From NCBI GenBank assembly GCA_012514045.1, contig JAAZBA010000042.1:1-10192 (forward strand): a stretch of 10,192 bases of DNA, written 5' to 3'. The stretch comes from Clostridiales bacterium (GTDB lineage Bacteria > Bacillota > Clostridia > Oscillospirales > QAMX01). Positions 1 through 7,238 of the stretch are shown in pieces; position 1 is the first letter of the stretch, and each line of letters opens with the position of its first letter. Made by a program: the position numbers and the translations under genes. The notes beneath the pieces are model-generated. The model saw nothing but the letters and a program-made list of their open reading frames with translations, had not been told where the DNA came from and searched no databases.

Positions 1-1938
1 CGATACGCTTCCGGGAGCGCCACAATTGAATATGCCGTGAGTGAGCTTGACCGCTATCTGCGTATGATAGACCCCTCTCTTGACATAGTTCCGGTACCCT
101 CCGGCAGCGCCATACGCTCCGACGGAATAACCCTGGGACTGTGTCGGGATCTGGGGATAGAGTGCGCCGAGGCGGCGGATCCCCTTATCGATGACCTTGC
201 GGACATCAACATAGAGAACATGACAGGCTATATAGCCGGCTCAAACGAGAGAAGCGTGCTGCTTGGAGTGTACAAATTCCTCACTTCAATGGGTTGCTCC
301 TGGGCTCACGCTGCTCCCGACGGGGAATTCATACCTTGCCGAAGCCTTGAGGGCTATTCGTATAAATATCGCAAAATGGCCGATTATCCCTTCAGAGGCC
401 AGTGTATCGAGGGCGCCGTAAGCTTTACAAACGTCCGTGATACGATACGCTGGCTTCCGAAGGTGGGCATGAATATGTTCATGCTGGAACAGATTGTGCC
501 CTTTAACTACATAAGCCGTTGGTATAACAGAGAAGCTAACACAAAGATAGAGCTATCCCCACTTACCTTTGAGCAGGTTTCGGAGATGATACCTGTGCTG
601 GAGCGGGAGATAAAGACATGCGGCCTTCAGCTCCACTCCGTAGGCCACGGCTTCATGTTCGAGCCCTACGGCATCCACTATAAGACATACAGGGACAAAT
701 ATGAGCTCTCAGACTACGCAAGAAGCCACTGCGCGGAGATTGACGGGGTCAGAGGACTCTACCACGGCTCCCCCAATTTTACCCAGCTGTGCTACTCAAA
801 CCCGGAGGCAAGGAGGAACGTGGTAAACTTCGTTTTGGAATACGCGAAGCGCAAGCCTTACATTGATTTCTTCCATGTGTGGCTGGCGGACGCGGCGAAC
901 AACCACTGCGAATGTCCGGAATGCGTTAAGAAAACCCCCTCAGATTTCTATGTGATGCTCCTAAACGAAATCGAGGAGACCTTGAGGGAAAACAATATAG
1001 ACATGAGGGTGGTGTTCATCCTCTATACTGACACGCTGTGGGCTCCTACGGAAGAAAAGCTGCGGCGCTCCGAAAGCTTTACTCTCCTGTCCACCCTGTC
1101 GAGAAACTATTTCTCCGGACCTATCGAGCCTTTACGCTGTCCCGTGTCGGAGATGCCCCCCTTTGTAAGGAACAGCGCAAAGGGAGAGATACCCATACCT
1201 CGAAAGCTTACGGCGCTTGATTTGTGGCGTAAGCAGTTTTCGGGAAAGGGCTTTTTATATGAATACTACTTCTACACCGCCCAGTATAACGACCCGGGAC
1301 AGATCATGTTGTCGAAGGTCATATACAAAGACGTCCATAGAAACAGAGCATTGGGGTTTGACGGCATCATATCCGACCAGACCCAGCGCTCCTTCTTCCC
1401 CACCGGCTTTCCGCTCTACCTTCTTTCGAGGGCTCTTTTTAACGAAGGTCTAAGTTACGAGGAGATAGCGAGGGAATATTTCACCTCCTGCTACGGAGAG
1501 GACGGCATGAAGCTATACGATTACCTCGAGAGCATAACAGATGCGTTCCGCCCCTCTCTTCTCAGCTCCACCGACATAGGGATCGTTGAGGAGGACACGG
1601 GAACGGGAAAATCTGAGAAAAGAATCTCCATATGGCAGTATAACGAAGATTATGCCCGCTCCCTTGAAAGAGTGAAGGGGATAACAAGTGATTTTGTCCC
1701 GGTAGTAAGCCGCAACCTGGGGGGAGAATACGAAGAAAACTGGAAATATATCCTGATTCACGCCCAGATAATCAACAGACTCTCCGATGTGCTTCTTCAT
1801 GGAGCAAAGGGAGAGCCGGAAGAGATGAGGCTTTTGGGGGATAAACTTATAGACTACCTGTCGGAAACAGAGGGAGCGATCCAGCCTCTGTTCGATCTGG
1901 TGCTGTTCAATCAATGGCTCAAGAGGAAGCTTAGGTAA
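1..1938 (+). CDS. DUF4838 domain protein, glycoside-hydrolase-like (5' partial)
   Basis: The reading frame is open from base 1, so the GTG at 37 is probably internal and the true start lies just outside the window. The first roughly 100 residues look like the small alpha/beta domain that precedes the catalytic barrel in GH20/GH67-type enzymes, ending in the typical stretch LLGVYKFL...GCSW (nt 250-306). The middle (about nt 430-1350) matches the DUF4838 barrel. Its best mark is a Cys cluster HCECPEC (nt 904-924) after HVWLADAANN, a possible metal or structural site. Family members are presumed carbohydrate-active, but substrate and catalytic residues are not established and I cannot name them here. 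No signal peptide can be judged because the start is missing. The stop TAA shares its last base with the mutL ATG, which suggests translational coupling. Family call fairly sure; function open. Confidence 0.8.
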   Translation, partial: RYASGSATIEYAVSELDRYLRMIDPSLDIVPVPSGSAIRSDGITLGLCRDLGIECAEAADPLIDDLADINIENMTGYIAGSNERSVLLGVYKFLTSMGCSWAHAAPDGEFIPCRSLEGYSYKYRKMADYPFRGQCIEGAVSFTNVRDTIRWLPKVGMNMFMLEQIVPFNYISRWYNREANTKIELSPLTFEQVSEMIPVLEREIKTCGLQLHSVGHGFMFEPYGIHYKTYRDKYELSDYARSHCAEIDGVRGLYHGSPNFTQLCYSNPEARRNVVNFVLEYAKRKPYIDFFHVWLADAANNHCECPECVKKTPSDFYVMLLNEIEETLRENNIDMRVVFILYTDTLWAPTEEKLRRSESFTLLSTLSRNYFSGPIEPLRCPVSEMPPFVRNSAKGEIPIPRKLTALDLWRKQFSGKGFLYEYYFYTAQYNDPGQIMLSKVIYKDVHRNRALGFDGIISDQTQRSFFPTGFPLYLLSRALFNEGLSYEEIAREYFTSCYGEDGMKLYDYLESITDAFRPSLLSSTDIGIVEEDTGTGKSEKRISIWQYNEDYARSLERVKGITSDFVPVVSRNLGGEYEENWKYILIHAQIINRLSDVLLHGAKGEPEEMRLLGDKLIDYLSETEGAIQPLFDLVLFNQWLKRKLR

Positions 1939-3782
1939 TGGATATTATACGCACTCTGCCGTCCCATGTGGCGGATCTAATCGCCGCGGGCGAGGTTGTG
2001 GAGCGTCCCGCCTCCGTAGTCAAGGAGCTGACGGAAAACTCCATCGACGCCGGCGCGGATATGATAACAATTGAAATACAAAACGGCGGCATCAGCAAAA
2101 TAAAGGTCAGCGATAACGGCTGCGGTATGACACCCTCCGATGCGGAAAGCTGCTTCCTTCGTCATGCTACCTCTAAGATATATACTCAGGAGGACTTGGA
2201 AGCTATTATTCACCTTGGATTCAGAGGCGAGGCTCTTGCAGCTATAGCCGCGGTGTCTAAAATCGAGCTTGTTACAAGAACGGCGGACAGCGACATTGGC
2301 ACAAAGATTATACTCTACGGAGGGGTGATCTTTTCAAAAGAGGAAACAGGCTGCCCTGTGGGCACCTCAATCACCGTCTCCGATATATTCTACAACACCC
2401 CCGCGCGGATGAAGTTCTTAAAGAAAAACTCTACGGAAGCCACGCTTATCCAATCCATAGCGGGAAAAATCGCTCTGTCCCATCCGGAGATATCGATCAA
2501 GCTTATCAAAGAGGGAAGAACCTCCCTTCATACTCCCGGCGACAACAAGCTCATCAGCGCCATACACAGCGTTTGCGGCAGGGAATTTACAAGCACCCTT
2601 ATCCCCTTAAAGCTCTCCGACGGTGTGGTGAATTCTTCCCTCACCGTATGGGGCTATATCACCGACCCATCTGACTGTCCTCCTACGAGAAACTCTCAGT
2701 ATTTCATCCTCAATGGCCGTACAATCCGTTCAAAAACCCTCACCGCGGCGCTGGAGGAGGGGTACCGCAACACAATCCCTACAGGCAGATTCCCCGGATG
2801 TGTTATTCACTGCGCTATAGATCCGGCTTTTGTAGATGTAAACGTTCACCCATCAAAGCTTGAGGTGCGTTTCTCAAATGAACGGGACGCCTTTTCCGCA
2901 GTGTATATCGCCGTATGCGAAACATTGACATTAAGAAAACCTCTGGAAGAGAGTTCTGTCAGTGAGGAGAAAACTCAGTATATTGAGCCGGAGGAGATAA
3001 CCTCCGAGCCCATAACGCTTGAACAAGCTGCAAAACTTGATACTCGGTCAAGGACTGACCTTGACACTGAGCTAAGAGAAGAAAAGAGCGAAGAAAAGGC
3101 AGAGTATATCCGGGATGAGCCGAAACAGTACAAACCAATAACATATTCAGACCTTCCGGAGCCTGAGCAGAACAGATACACCGTGCGCTCTCCTGAGCCG
3201 GTATACCGGGTGGAAACGAGGGAACCGGAGCTCAATATAAGGGTAGCGGGAGAGCTCTATAACACATATATAATAGCGGAGCTGCCGGATGAGATTGTAT
3301 ACATAGATAAGCACGCAGCCCACGAGAGGATAATATTCAACCGCCTGCAGGAAAGTGAGTACCCTGACGCCCCTCAGGTGCTGATTTCGCCCATTATCAT
3401 TCCCTTGCCTAGCGAAGACATGGCAGTCTTCCATGAGAGACAGGAAACCATTGCCGCCGCGGGACTGTCCGCGGAGCCCTTCGGAGAGGACTCGGTAATT
3501 GTTCGTGAAATCCCCTCCTGTGTGGATATAGAGGACATACCGGAGCTGCTTCTGGAGCTCTCAAGCCCCATGTTTACAGGTTCTACTACAATGAGGGACA
3601 GTATACTCCATTCCATCGCCTGCAAAGCCGCTATAAAAGCGGGAAGATCAAGTGACATTAAGGAGCTTGAGGATCTGGCAAGAGTGGTGCTGACGAAAGA
3701 AAACTTAAGAAACTGCCCCCATGGCAGACCAATTGTCCTGTCGGTGCCGAGACGTGAGTTCGAAAGGAGTTTTCGCCGATAG
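1938..3782 (+). CDS. mutL: DNA mismatch repair protein MutL (endonuclease type)
   Basis: MutL couples mismatch recognition by MutS to strand removal. At 614 residues it has the normal family length. The N-terminal GHKL ATPase is complete: ERPASVVKELTENSIDAGA with catalytic Glu30 and Asn34, DNGCGM (59-64), RHATSK (75-80), LGFRGEAL (93-100), then the transducer domain with NVHPSKLEVRF. A charged linker of roughly residues 335-430 leads to the C-terminal dimerisation/nuclease domain. That domain carries DKHAAHE (457-463), ACK (561-563), CPHGRP (593-598) and a final FERSFRR, the set of motifs seen in latent-endonuclease MutL of bacteria lacking MutH. The usual DQHA is DKHA, and the Glu expected five residues after Glu463 is Asn468. 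The ATG overlaps the upstream stop by one base, and miaA follows after 24 bp. No mutS is visible in the window. Confidence 0.97.
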   Translation: MDIIRTLPSHVADLIAAGEVVERPASVVKELTENSIDAGADMITIEIQNGGISKIKVSDNGCGMTPSDAESCFLRHATSKIYTQEDLEAIIHLGFRGEALAAIAAVSKIELVTRTADSDIGTKIILYGGVIFSKEETGCPVGTSITVSDIFYNTPARMKFLKKNSTEATLIQSIAGKIALSHPEISIKLIKEGRTSLHTPGDNKLISAIHSVCGREFTSTLIPLKLSDGVVNSSLTVWGYITDPSDCPPTRNSQYFILNGRTIRSKTLTAALEEGYRNTIPTGRFPGCVIHCAIDPAFVDVNVHPSKLEVRFSNERDAFSAVYIAVCETLTLRKPLEESSVSEEKTQYIEPEEITSEPITLEQAAKLDTRSRTDLDTELREEKSEEKAEYIRDEPKQYKPITYSDLPEPEQNRYTVRSPEPVYRVETREPELNIRVAGELYNTYIIAELPDEIVYIDKHAAHERIIFNRLQESEYPDAPQVLISPIIIPLPSEDMAVFHERQETIAAAGLSAEPFGEDSVIVREIPSCVDIEDIPELLLELSSPMFTGSTTMRDSILHSIACKAAIKAGRSSDIKELEDLARVVLTKENLRNCPHGRPIVLSVPRREFERSFRR

Positions 3783-3806
3783 AAGAATTTTCAAGGAGAG
3801 GACTAA

Positions 3807-4745
3807 ATGAAGCTTATCTGTGTCACCGGTCCCACAGCGTCGGGGAAAACGGCTCTGTCTATTGCCCTTGCCAAGCGGCTTGGAGGGGAGATAGTCTCCT
3901 GCGACTCTATGCAGCTGTACAGAGGAATGGATATCGGCACTGCAAAGCCCGATGAATCGGAGCGAGAGGGTATACCACACCACATGCTGGATGTAGCGAA
4001 TCCTTCGGAGACATATTCCGCCGCAAGATACTCGGAGGAAGCCTCCCGGTGCGTTGACGACATAGTAAGCAGAGGGAAAACCACCATAGTGGTAGGCGGA
4101 ACAGGACTGTATCTTGACGCGCTGTTGGGAAACATAAGCTTTGAGACCGAGCCCACAGACGAGGAGACGAGAATGTTTTATCAGTCCTTCGCGGAAAAAT
4201 ACGGCGGAGGGGCGCTTCATTCCCTGCTTTTGGCGGTGGATCCGGAAAGCGCCGGGAAAATACACTTAAATGACATAAAACGTACGATCAGAGCCCTTGA
4301 GGTTTATAAAAAGACAGGAAAAACCATGAGCCGGTACATCTCTGAGGCAAAGCGCAGACCGCCCCGCTACGAAAGCGTTATTCTTGCTCTTTGTCCCGAG
4401 GACAGGCAAGCGCTGTATGACAGAATTGACGCAAGGGTGGATGTAATGCGCTCCATGGGACTTGAGCAGGAGGCGAGAGAGCTCTATATGAGGGAGGATT
4501 TGTCTCCCACCGCACTACAGGCAATAGGCTATAAGGAGCTGTTCTCCCACTTCAGGGGAGAGATTTCTTTAGGGCAGGCATTTGAGGATATAAAGCTTGC
4601 CAGCCGCCGCTATGCCAAGCGCCAGCTCACTTGGTTCCGCTGCAGGGAGAACATAAACTGGATATTGTACGGGAAAGATGTGAATTTTAGTTTAATTCTG
4701 GAAAAAGCGGGAGAATATCTCGCATCATGTGATATAATAATATAG
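3807..4745 (+). CDS. miaA: tRNA dimethylallyltransferase MiaA
   Basis: MiaA transfers the dimethylallyl group from DMAPP to N6 of A37 in tRNAs reading UNN codons, the first step to (ms2)i6A. The 312-residue product has the family's normal size. Visible motifs are the P-loop GPTASGKT (8-15), CDSMQLYRGMDIGTAKP (32-48) with the conserved Asp33, HHMLD (58-62), GGTGLYL (97-103) and the C-terminal YAKRQLTWFR (269-278) that contacts the tRNA. The start has a good Shine-Dalgarno AAGGAG upstream of ATG. It sits between mutL and hfq, the classical order in many bacteria, and is presumably cotranscribed with mutL. The last codons contain an AT-rich stretch that doubles as a promoter candidate for hfq (see 4730-4738). 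An antisense open frame across its 5' half is a shadow. Confidence 0.97.
   Translation: MKLICVTGPTASGKTALSIALAKRLGGEIVSCDSMQLYRGMDIGTAKPDESEREGIPHHMLDVANPSETYSAARYSEEASRCVDDIVSRGKTTIVVGGTGLYLDALLGNISFETEPTDEETRMFYQSFAEKYGGGALHSLLLAVDPESAGKIHLNDIKRTIRALEVYKKTGKTMSRYISEAKRRPPRYESVILALCPEDRQALYDRIDARVDVMRSMGLEQEARELYMREDLSPTALQAIGYKELFSHFRGEISLGQAFEDIKLASRRYAKRQLTWFRCRENINWILYGKDVNFSLILEKAGEYLASCDIII
4730..4738 (+). promoter_or_regulatory. Candidate extended -10 promoter for hfq
   Basis: TGATATAAT is an exact extended -10 element (TG, one base, TATAAT at 4733-4738) inside the last codons of miaA. No good -35 hexamer lies 17 bases upstream, which is tolerable for extended -10 promoters. Transcription would begin near the miaA stop, giving an hfq leader of about 35 nt. 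It is a sequence match only; AT-rich gene ends can produce this by chance. Confidence 0.45.
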
Positions 4746-4780
4746 ATATAAAAGGGAGATAATCAAGGAGGTAAAGAGAT

Positions 4781-5032
4781 ATGCAGAAGCTTTCAAACCT
4801 GCAGGACATTTTTCTCAATCAGGTAAGACGTGAAAAGATTCTTGTAACGGTCTACCTAACAAACGGCTTCCAATTTAAAGGCTATGTCAAGGGCTTCGAC
4901 AGCTATACGGTCATACTCGAAAGTGACGGAAGACAGCAGCTTATTTATAAGCACGCTCTATCCACGGTATCTCCGGTGAAGCCTATTGCTTTCAGCTTCG
5001 ACACCTACAACGAAAGGGATGACAGAGCTTGA
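4781..5032 (+). CDS. hfq: RNA chaperone Hfq
   Basis: Hfq forms a hexameric Sm-like ring that binds U-rich sRNA ends and A-rich mRNA tracts. The 83-residue product starts MQKLSNLQDIFLN, with Gln8 matching the proximal-face Gln of the family. The Sm1 motif covers about residues 20-48 (VTVYLTNGFQFKGYVKGFDSYTV in part) and Sm2 is IYKHALSTVSP (55-65) with the conserved Tyr-Lys-His. The C-terminal tail is short, as in other Firmicutes. The ribosome binding site AAGGAGGT lies about 7 bases before ATG and is the strongest in the window. It follows miaA in the conserved miaA-hfq order, and its TGA stop overlaps the TTG start of the next gene. Confidence 0.97.
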   Translation: MQKLSNLQDIFLNQVRREKILVTVYLTNGFQFKGYVKGFDSYTVILESDGRQQLIYKHALSTVSPVKPIAFSFDTYNERDDRA

Positions 5033-6330
5033 GTTCCTCTGCAGACAAGCCGGTAAAGGTTGCCCGGCTTGTAAGACATTACCGTAACAGAAAACAGAAA
5101 CGGCGCAGGAAAAGACTTATTCTCATGCCGCTTCGTATAGTATTTTTCGGCGCGCTCTTTATCGTGTGTGTCTATTTCGGCATACAGCTCTACGGGGCGC
5201 TGAACACGCCCATGCGCACAACTCCGGCTCTGAGTACTTATGTAACCGATGAGTTCAGCTCTGTTGGGTATTTCTTCCGTTCCGAAAAGGTGATTAGAGC
5301 GGATTACAGCGGTATCCTTGAGTACTCTCTTGCGGACGGAGAACGTACGGCGCGATTTGCCCCCTATGCCTCCGTGTATCATGACAAAGCGGCAGTGGAG
5401 ACAAACAACAGGATCGCCGCCACAAATGAGAAAATACGTTCCCTTGAAGCGGCGTTGTCCGTCTCAAGCGATACCTCTTCTGCGGCGGATCTGTCGGACA
5501 AAATATACGAGCAGCTTCTGAACGTCACGGAGATTGCCGACTCCGGGGTGTACACCAGAATGGATAACCCCCAGAAGTCTCTCAAGAATTTAATTGTAAC
5601 CCGTGACTTTTCCTATAAGGATACGGTGGATATATCTTCCCTTATCACAAGCCTTAAAAAGAATCGTGACTCCCTGAAATCCAGAATTTCAGAGCGAGAG
5701 ACGGTGCTCTACACTCCCTACGCGGGATATTTTATGTCCGGTACCGACGGTTTTGAGGAGCTCTATTCTACAAGCGATCTGAAGAGCCTCCAGGTGGAGG
5801 ACGTTCGGGCGTTGTCAGAGGTGGAGAAGAAACCGGAGCGGGGAGTGGTAGGCAAGATTATCACCGGTTACGACTGGTACTTTGTCATGGTGCTGCGCCG
5901 CAGCGAGGCGGAGCAGCTGAAGCAAGGCTACTATGTAACGCTCAGATTTGACGCCACGGGGGATGTGGACATCCGGGCAAAGGTTCACTCCATAGGCAAC
6001 TACGCAGATGAAGAGACGGTGGTGGTTCTGTACGGAGAGAAATTTACCGAGGAGCTTATGTCCTTCAGAAAGCAGTCGGCAAGTATAATCTTGAACTCCT
6101 ACTCGGGACTGAAAGTGCCCAAGGAAGCCGTGAGGGTAAATGACAAGAGGCAGATGGGTGTATACGTCATAACCGGCACTTACGCGGAGTTTAAGAAAAT
6201 CAACGTACTTTATGAGACAAGAGACTACTATGTTGTGTCCACAGACCCAAAAGACAAGTCTTCCCTGCTTATATACGATAATATAATTGTCAGCGCTAAG
6301 GATCTTTCAAGCGGAAAAGTCGTAAAATAA
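5029..6330 (+). CDS. HlyD-like membrane-anchored protein
   Basis: A 433-residue protein with a very basic N-terminus (RNRKQKRRRKR, 19-29), a single membrane helix at about 34-55, and a large extracytoplasmic part. After the helix come a half barrel-sandwich (about 78-118, YFFRSEKVIRADYSG), a short helical hairpin (about 120-220), the second half (about 224-250), and beta-barrel segments to the end (GVVGKIITGYDWYFVMV, 272-288; GLKVPKEAVRV, 360-370). This order is that of HlyD/RND membrane-fusion adaptors. No ABC transporter or outer-membrane partner is nearby, so a role in efflux is only a family label; a cell-envelope role next to sepF is an inference. The TTG start overlaps the hfq stop by four bases (TTGA), with AAAGGG about 10 bases upstream. 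The next ATG would cut into the membrane helix, so TTG is preferred. Confidence 0.75.
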   Translation: MSSSADKPVKVARLVRHYRNRKQKRRRKRLILMPLRIVFFGALFIVCVYFGIQLYGALNTPMRTTPALSTYVTDEFSSVGYFFRSEKVIRADYSGILEYSLADGERTARFAPYASVYHDKAAVETNNRIAATNEKIRSLEAALSVSSDTSSAADLSDKIYEQLLNVTEIADSGVYTRMDNPQKSLKNLIVTRDFSYKDTVDISSLITSLKKNRDSLKSRISERETVLYTPYAGYFMSGTDGFEELYSTSDLKSLQVEDVRALSEVEKKPERGVVGKIITGYDWYFVMVLRRSEAEQLKQGYYVTLRFDATGDVDIRAKVHSIGNYADEETVVVLYGEKFTEELMSFRKQSASIILNSYSGLKVPKEAVRVNDKRQMGVYVITGTYAEFKKINVLYETRDYYVVSTDPKDKSSLLIYDNIIVSAKDLSSGKVVK

Positions 6331-6337
6331 GGGAATT

Positions 6338-6369
6338 ATGCAAATTGCCTGTTGACATTTCATGCAAAT
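6338..6369 (+). repeat. Direct repeat ATGCAAAT in the sepF promoter
   Basis: ATGCAAAT occurs at 6338-6345 and again at 6362-6369, 24 bp start to start. With flanks the two copies read TNATGCAAATNG. One copy lies upstream of the -35 box and the other in the -35/-10 spacer, a placement compatible with a regulator site. No binding protein can be named. Confidence 0.5.
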
Positions 6370-6380
6370 AGTACGATAAT
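6352..6380 (+). promoter_or_regulatory. Sigma-A-type promoter for sepF-yggT-divIVA
   Basis: TTGACA (6352-6357) is followed after exactly 17 bp by GATAAT (6375-6380), one base from the consensus -10. The predicted start is near 6387, giving a leader of about 70 nt before the sepF ATG. It sits in the only long gap (126 bp) of the + strand genes, which fits an independent division-gene operon. Confidence 0.8.
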
Positions 6381-6391
6381 ATATACGTAAA

Positions 6392-6407
6392 TTGATATCT
6401 ATATCAA
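6392..6407. promoter_or_regulatory. Perfect inverted repeat at the predicted transcription start (possible operator)
   Basis: TTGATAT-CT-ATATCAA is a perfect 7-bp inverted repeat with a 2-bp centre, lying about 12 to 27 bases after the -10 box. The symmetry and position suit a dimeric repressor; the loop is too short and the stem too AU-rich for a stable RNA hairpin. The regulator is unknown. Confidence 0.5.
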
Positions 6408-6456
6408 GGCTATTAATCGAGAGGGAGGAACGTCGCAGAGGCGGCGGTAATAAATA

Positions 6457-6942
6457 ATGGGAATTTTGGAAAATTTCAAGAGATATGTAAGAGGCGAGGA
6501 CTACGATGACGAGGAATTTGATGAAGTCGGTTCCCCTGTCAGAGAATCGGCGCCAGCCCGTCAGGATAGCCAAGCTACCCGCAGCTTTACGAGAAGCGAC
6601 GAATATAGCGCTTACAGCGCGTCGGACAGAAGACAAAGCAACCGTGTTGTGAACATCAACACCGTGACACAGCTTGCTGTGGTGCTCGTAAAGCCCGAGG
6701 ACTACGAAAGTGTCAGCGAAATTGCCGACCATCTCAAGGATAAAAGGACGGTTGTGCTGAACCTTGAGCATGCGAACCGTGAGATAGCCCGCAGAATTTT
6801 AGACTTCCTCAGCGGCGTAGCCTATGCGCATGAAGGAAAAATAAAGAAGATAGCAAACAGCACCTTTATCATCACCCCATACAATGTTGAAATTCAAGGA
6901 AACATCATAGACGAACTGGAAAACAACGGGCTTTATTTATAA
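6457..6942 (+). CDS. sepF: Cell division protein SepF
   Basis: SepF anchors and bundles FtsZ at the membrane and supports septum formation. The 161-residue product shows the expected layout: a short amphipathic membrane-binding helix MGILENFKRYV (1-11), an acidic then polar flexible linker (12-63), and the compact C-terminal domain from VVNINTVTQLAVVLVKP (64-80) through NLEHANREIARRILDFLSG (102-120) to STFIITP (135-141). FLSG with Gly120 is the dimer/polymer region of the family. The start is set by the amphipathic helix. The nearest Shine-Dalgarno is only a weak GGCGG about 10 bases upstream, while a much better GAGGGAGGA at 6421-6429 lies too far away (about 27 bases). It leads the division cluster and is followed by yggT after 6 bp. 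Confidence 0.95.
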   Translation: MGILENFKRYVRGEDYDDEEFDEVGSPVRESAPARQDSQATRSFTRSDEYSAYSASDRRQSNRVVNINTVTQLAVVLVKPEDYESVSEIADHLKDKRTVVLNLEHANREIARRILDFLSGVAYAHEGKIKKIANSTFIITPYNVEIQGNIIDELENNGLYL

Positions 6943-6948
6943 AGGGGT

Positions 6949-7209
6949 ATGACAGGCTATATATCAACCATAGCTATGGTGGCGTTGCGGGTTATTCAGA
7001 TTCTGTTTTTCGCCCGTGCCATTCTGTCATGGTTCCCGAGAGACGGCAGGACATCAGTAATCATGGAAGTTCTGTATATTTTGACGGAACCCGTGCTTTT
7101 GCCGGTGCGCACACTTTTGCATAAGATACCGGGAATGAACCGTCTGCCCATTGATTTCAGCCTGATAATAGTGTATATGATTATCGAGCTGCTGATTTCG
7201 TTTTTATAG
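6949..7209 (+). CDS. yggT: YggT family membrane protein (YlmG)
   Basis: A small 86-residue membrane protein with two helices (about 5-29 and 67-86). The family signature is clear: FARAILSWFP (21-30), LTEPVLLPVR (45-54) and a second-helix start IDFSLII (68-74). YggT/YlmG proteins lie next to sepF in many Firmicutes, Actinobacteria, cyanobacteria and plastids and are linked to division, nucleoid or thylakoid organisation, but their biochemical role is not settled. It starts six bases after the sepF stop. The Shine-Dalgarno-like AAGGGG ends one base before ATG, which is too close for normal initiation, so translation probably depends on ribosomes ending sepF. The alternative ATG at codon 10 would truncate the first helix and has no ribosome site. 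Confidence 0.92.
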   Translation: MTGYISTIAMVALRVIQILFFARAILSWFPRDGRTSVIMEVLYILTEPVLLPVRTLLHKIPGMNRLPIDFSLIIVYMIIELLISFL

Positions 7210-7238
7210 GATTTTGAAAGGGGAATATTAAATCAAAT

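Noticed and set aside
37..39. GTG at 37 as start of the first gene
   Set aside because: The frame is open to base 1, the preceding codons (ATIEYA) fit the N-terminal domain, and no ribosome site precedes the GTG.
1513..1914. 133-codon antisense frame in the DUF4838 gene
   Set aside because: It is opposite a clear coding frame and shows no recognisable motif or initiation signal.
3705..4265. 186-codon open frame on the - strand over miaA
   Set aside because: It lies fully opposite the end of mutL and the start of miaA, has no ribosome site or family features, and is Arg/Ser/Gly-rich in the way of shadow frames.
6338..6369. ATGCAAAT pair as the eukaryotic octamer motif
   Set aside because: The identity is coincidental in a bacterial genome; it is kept only as a local direct repeat.
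6307..6771. 154-codon antisense frame over the sepF promoter and gene
   Set aside because: It covers a strong promoter and an unmistakable sepF frame on the other strand; its composition looks non-coding.
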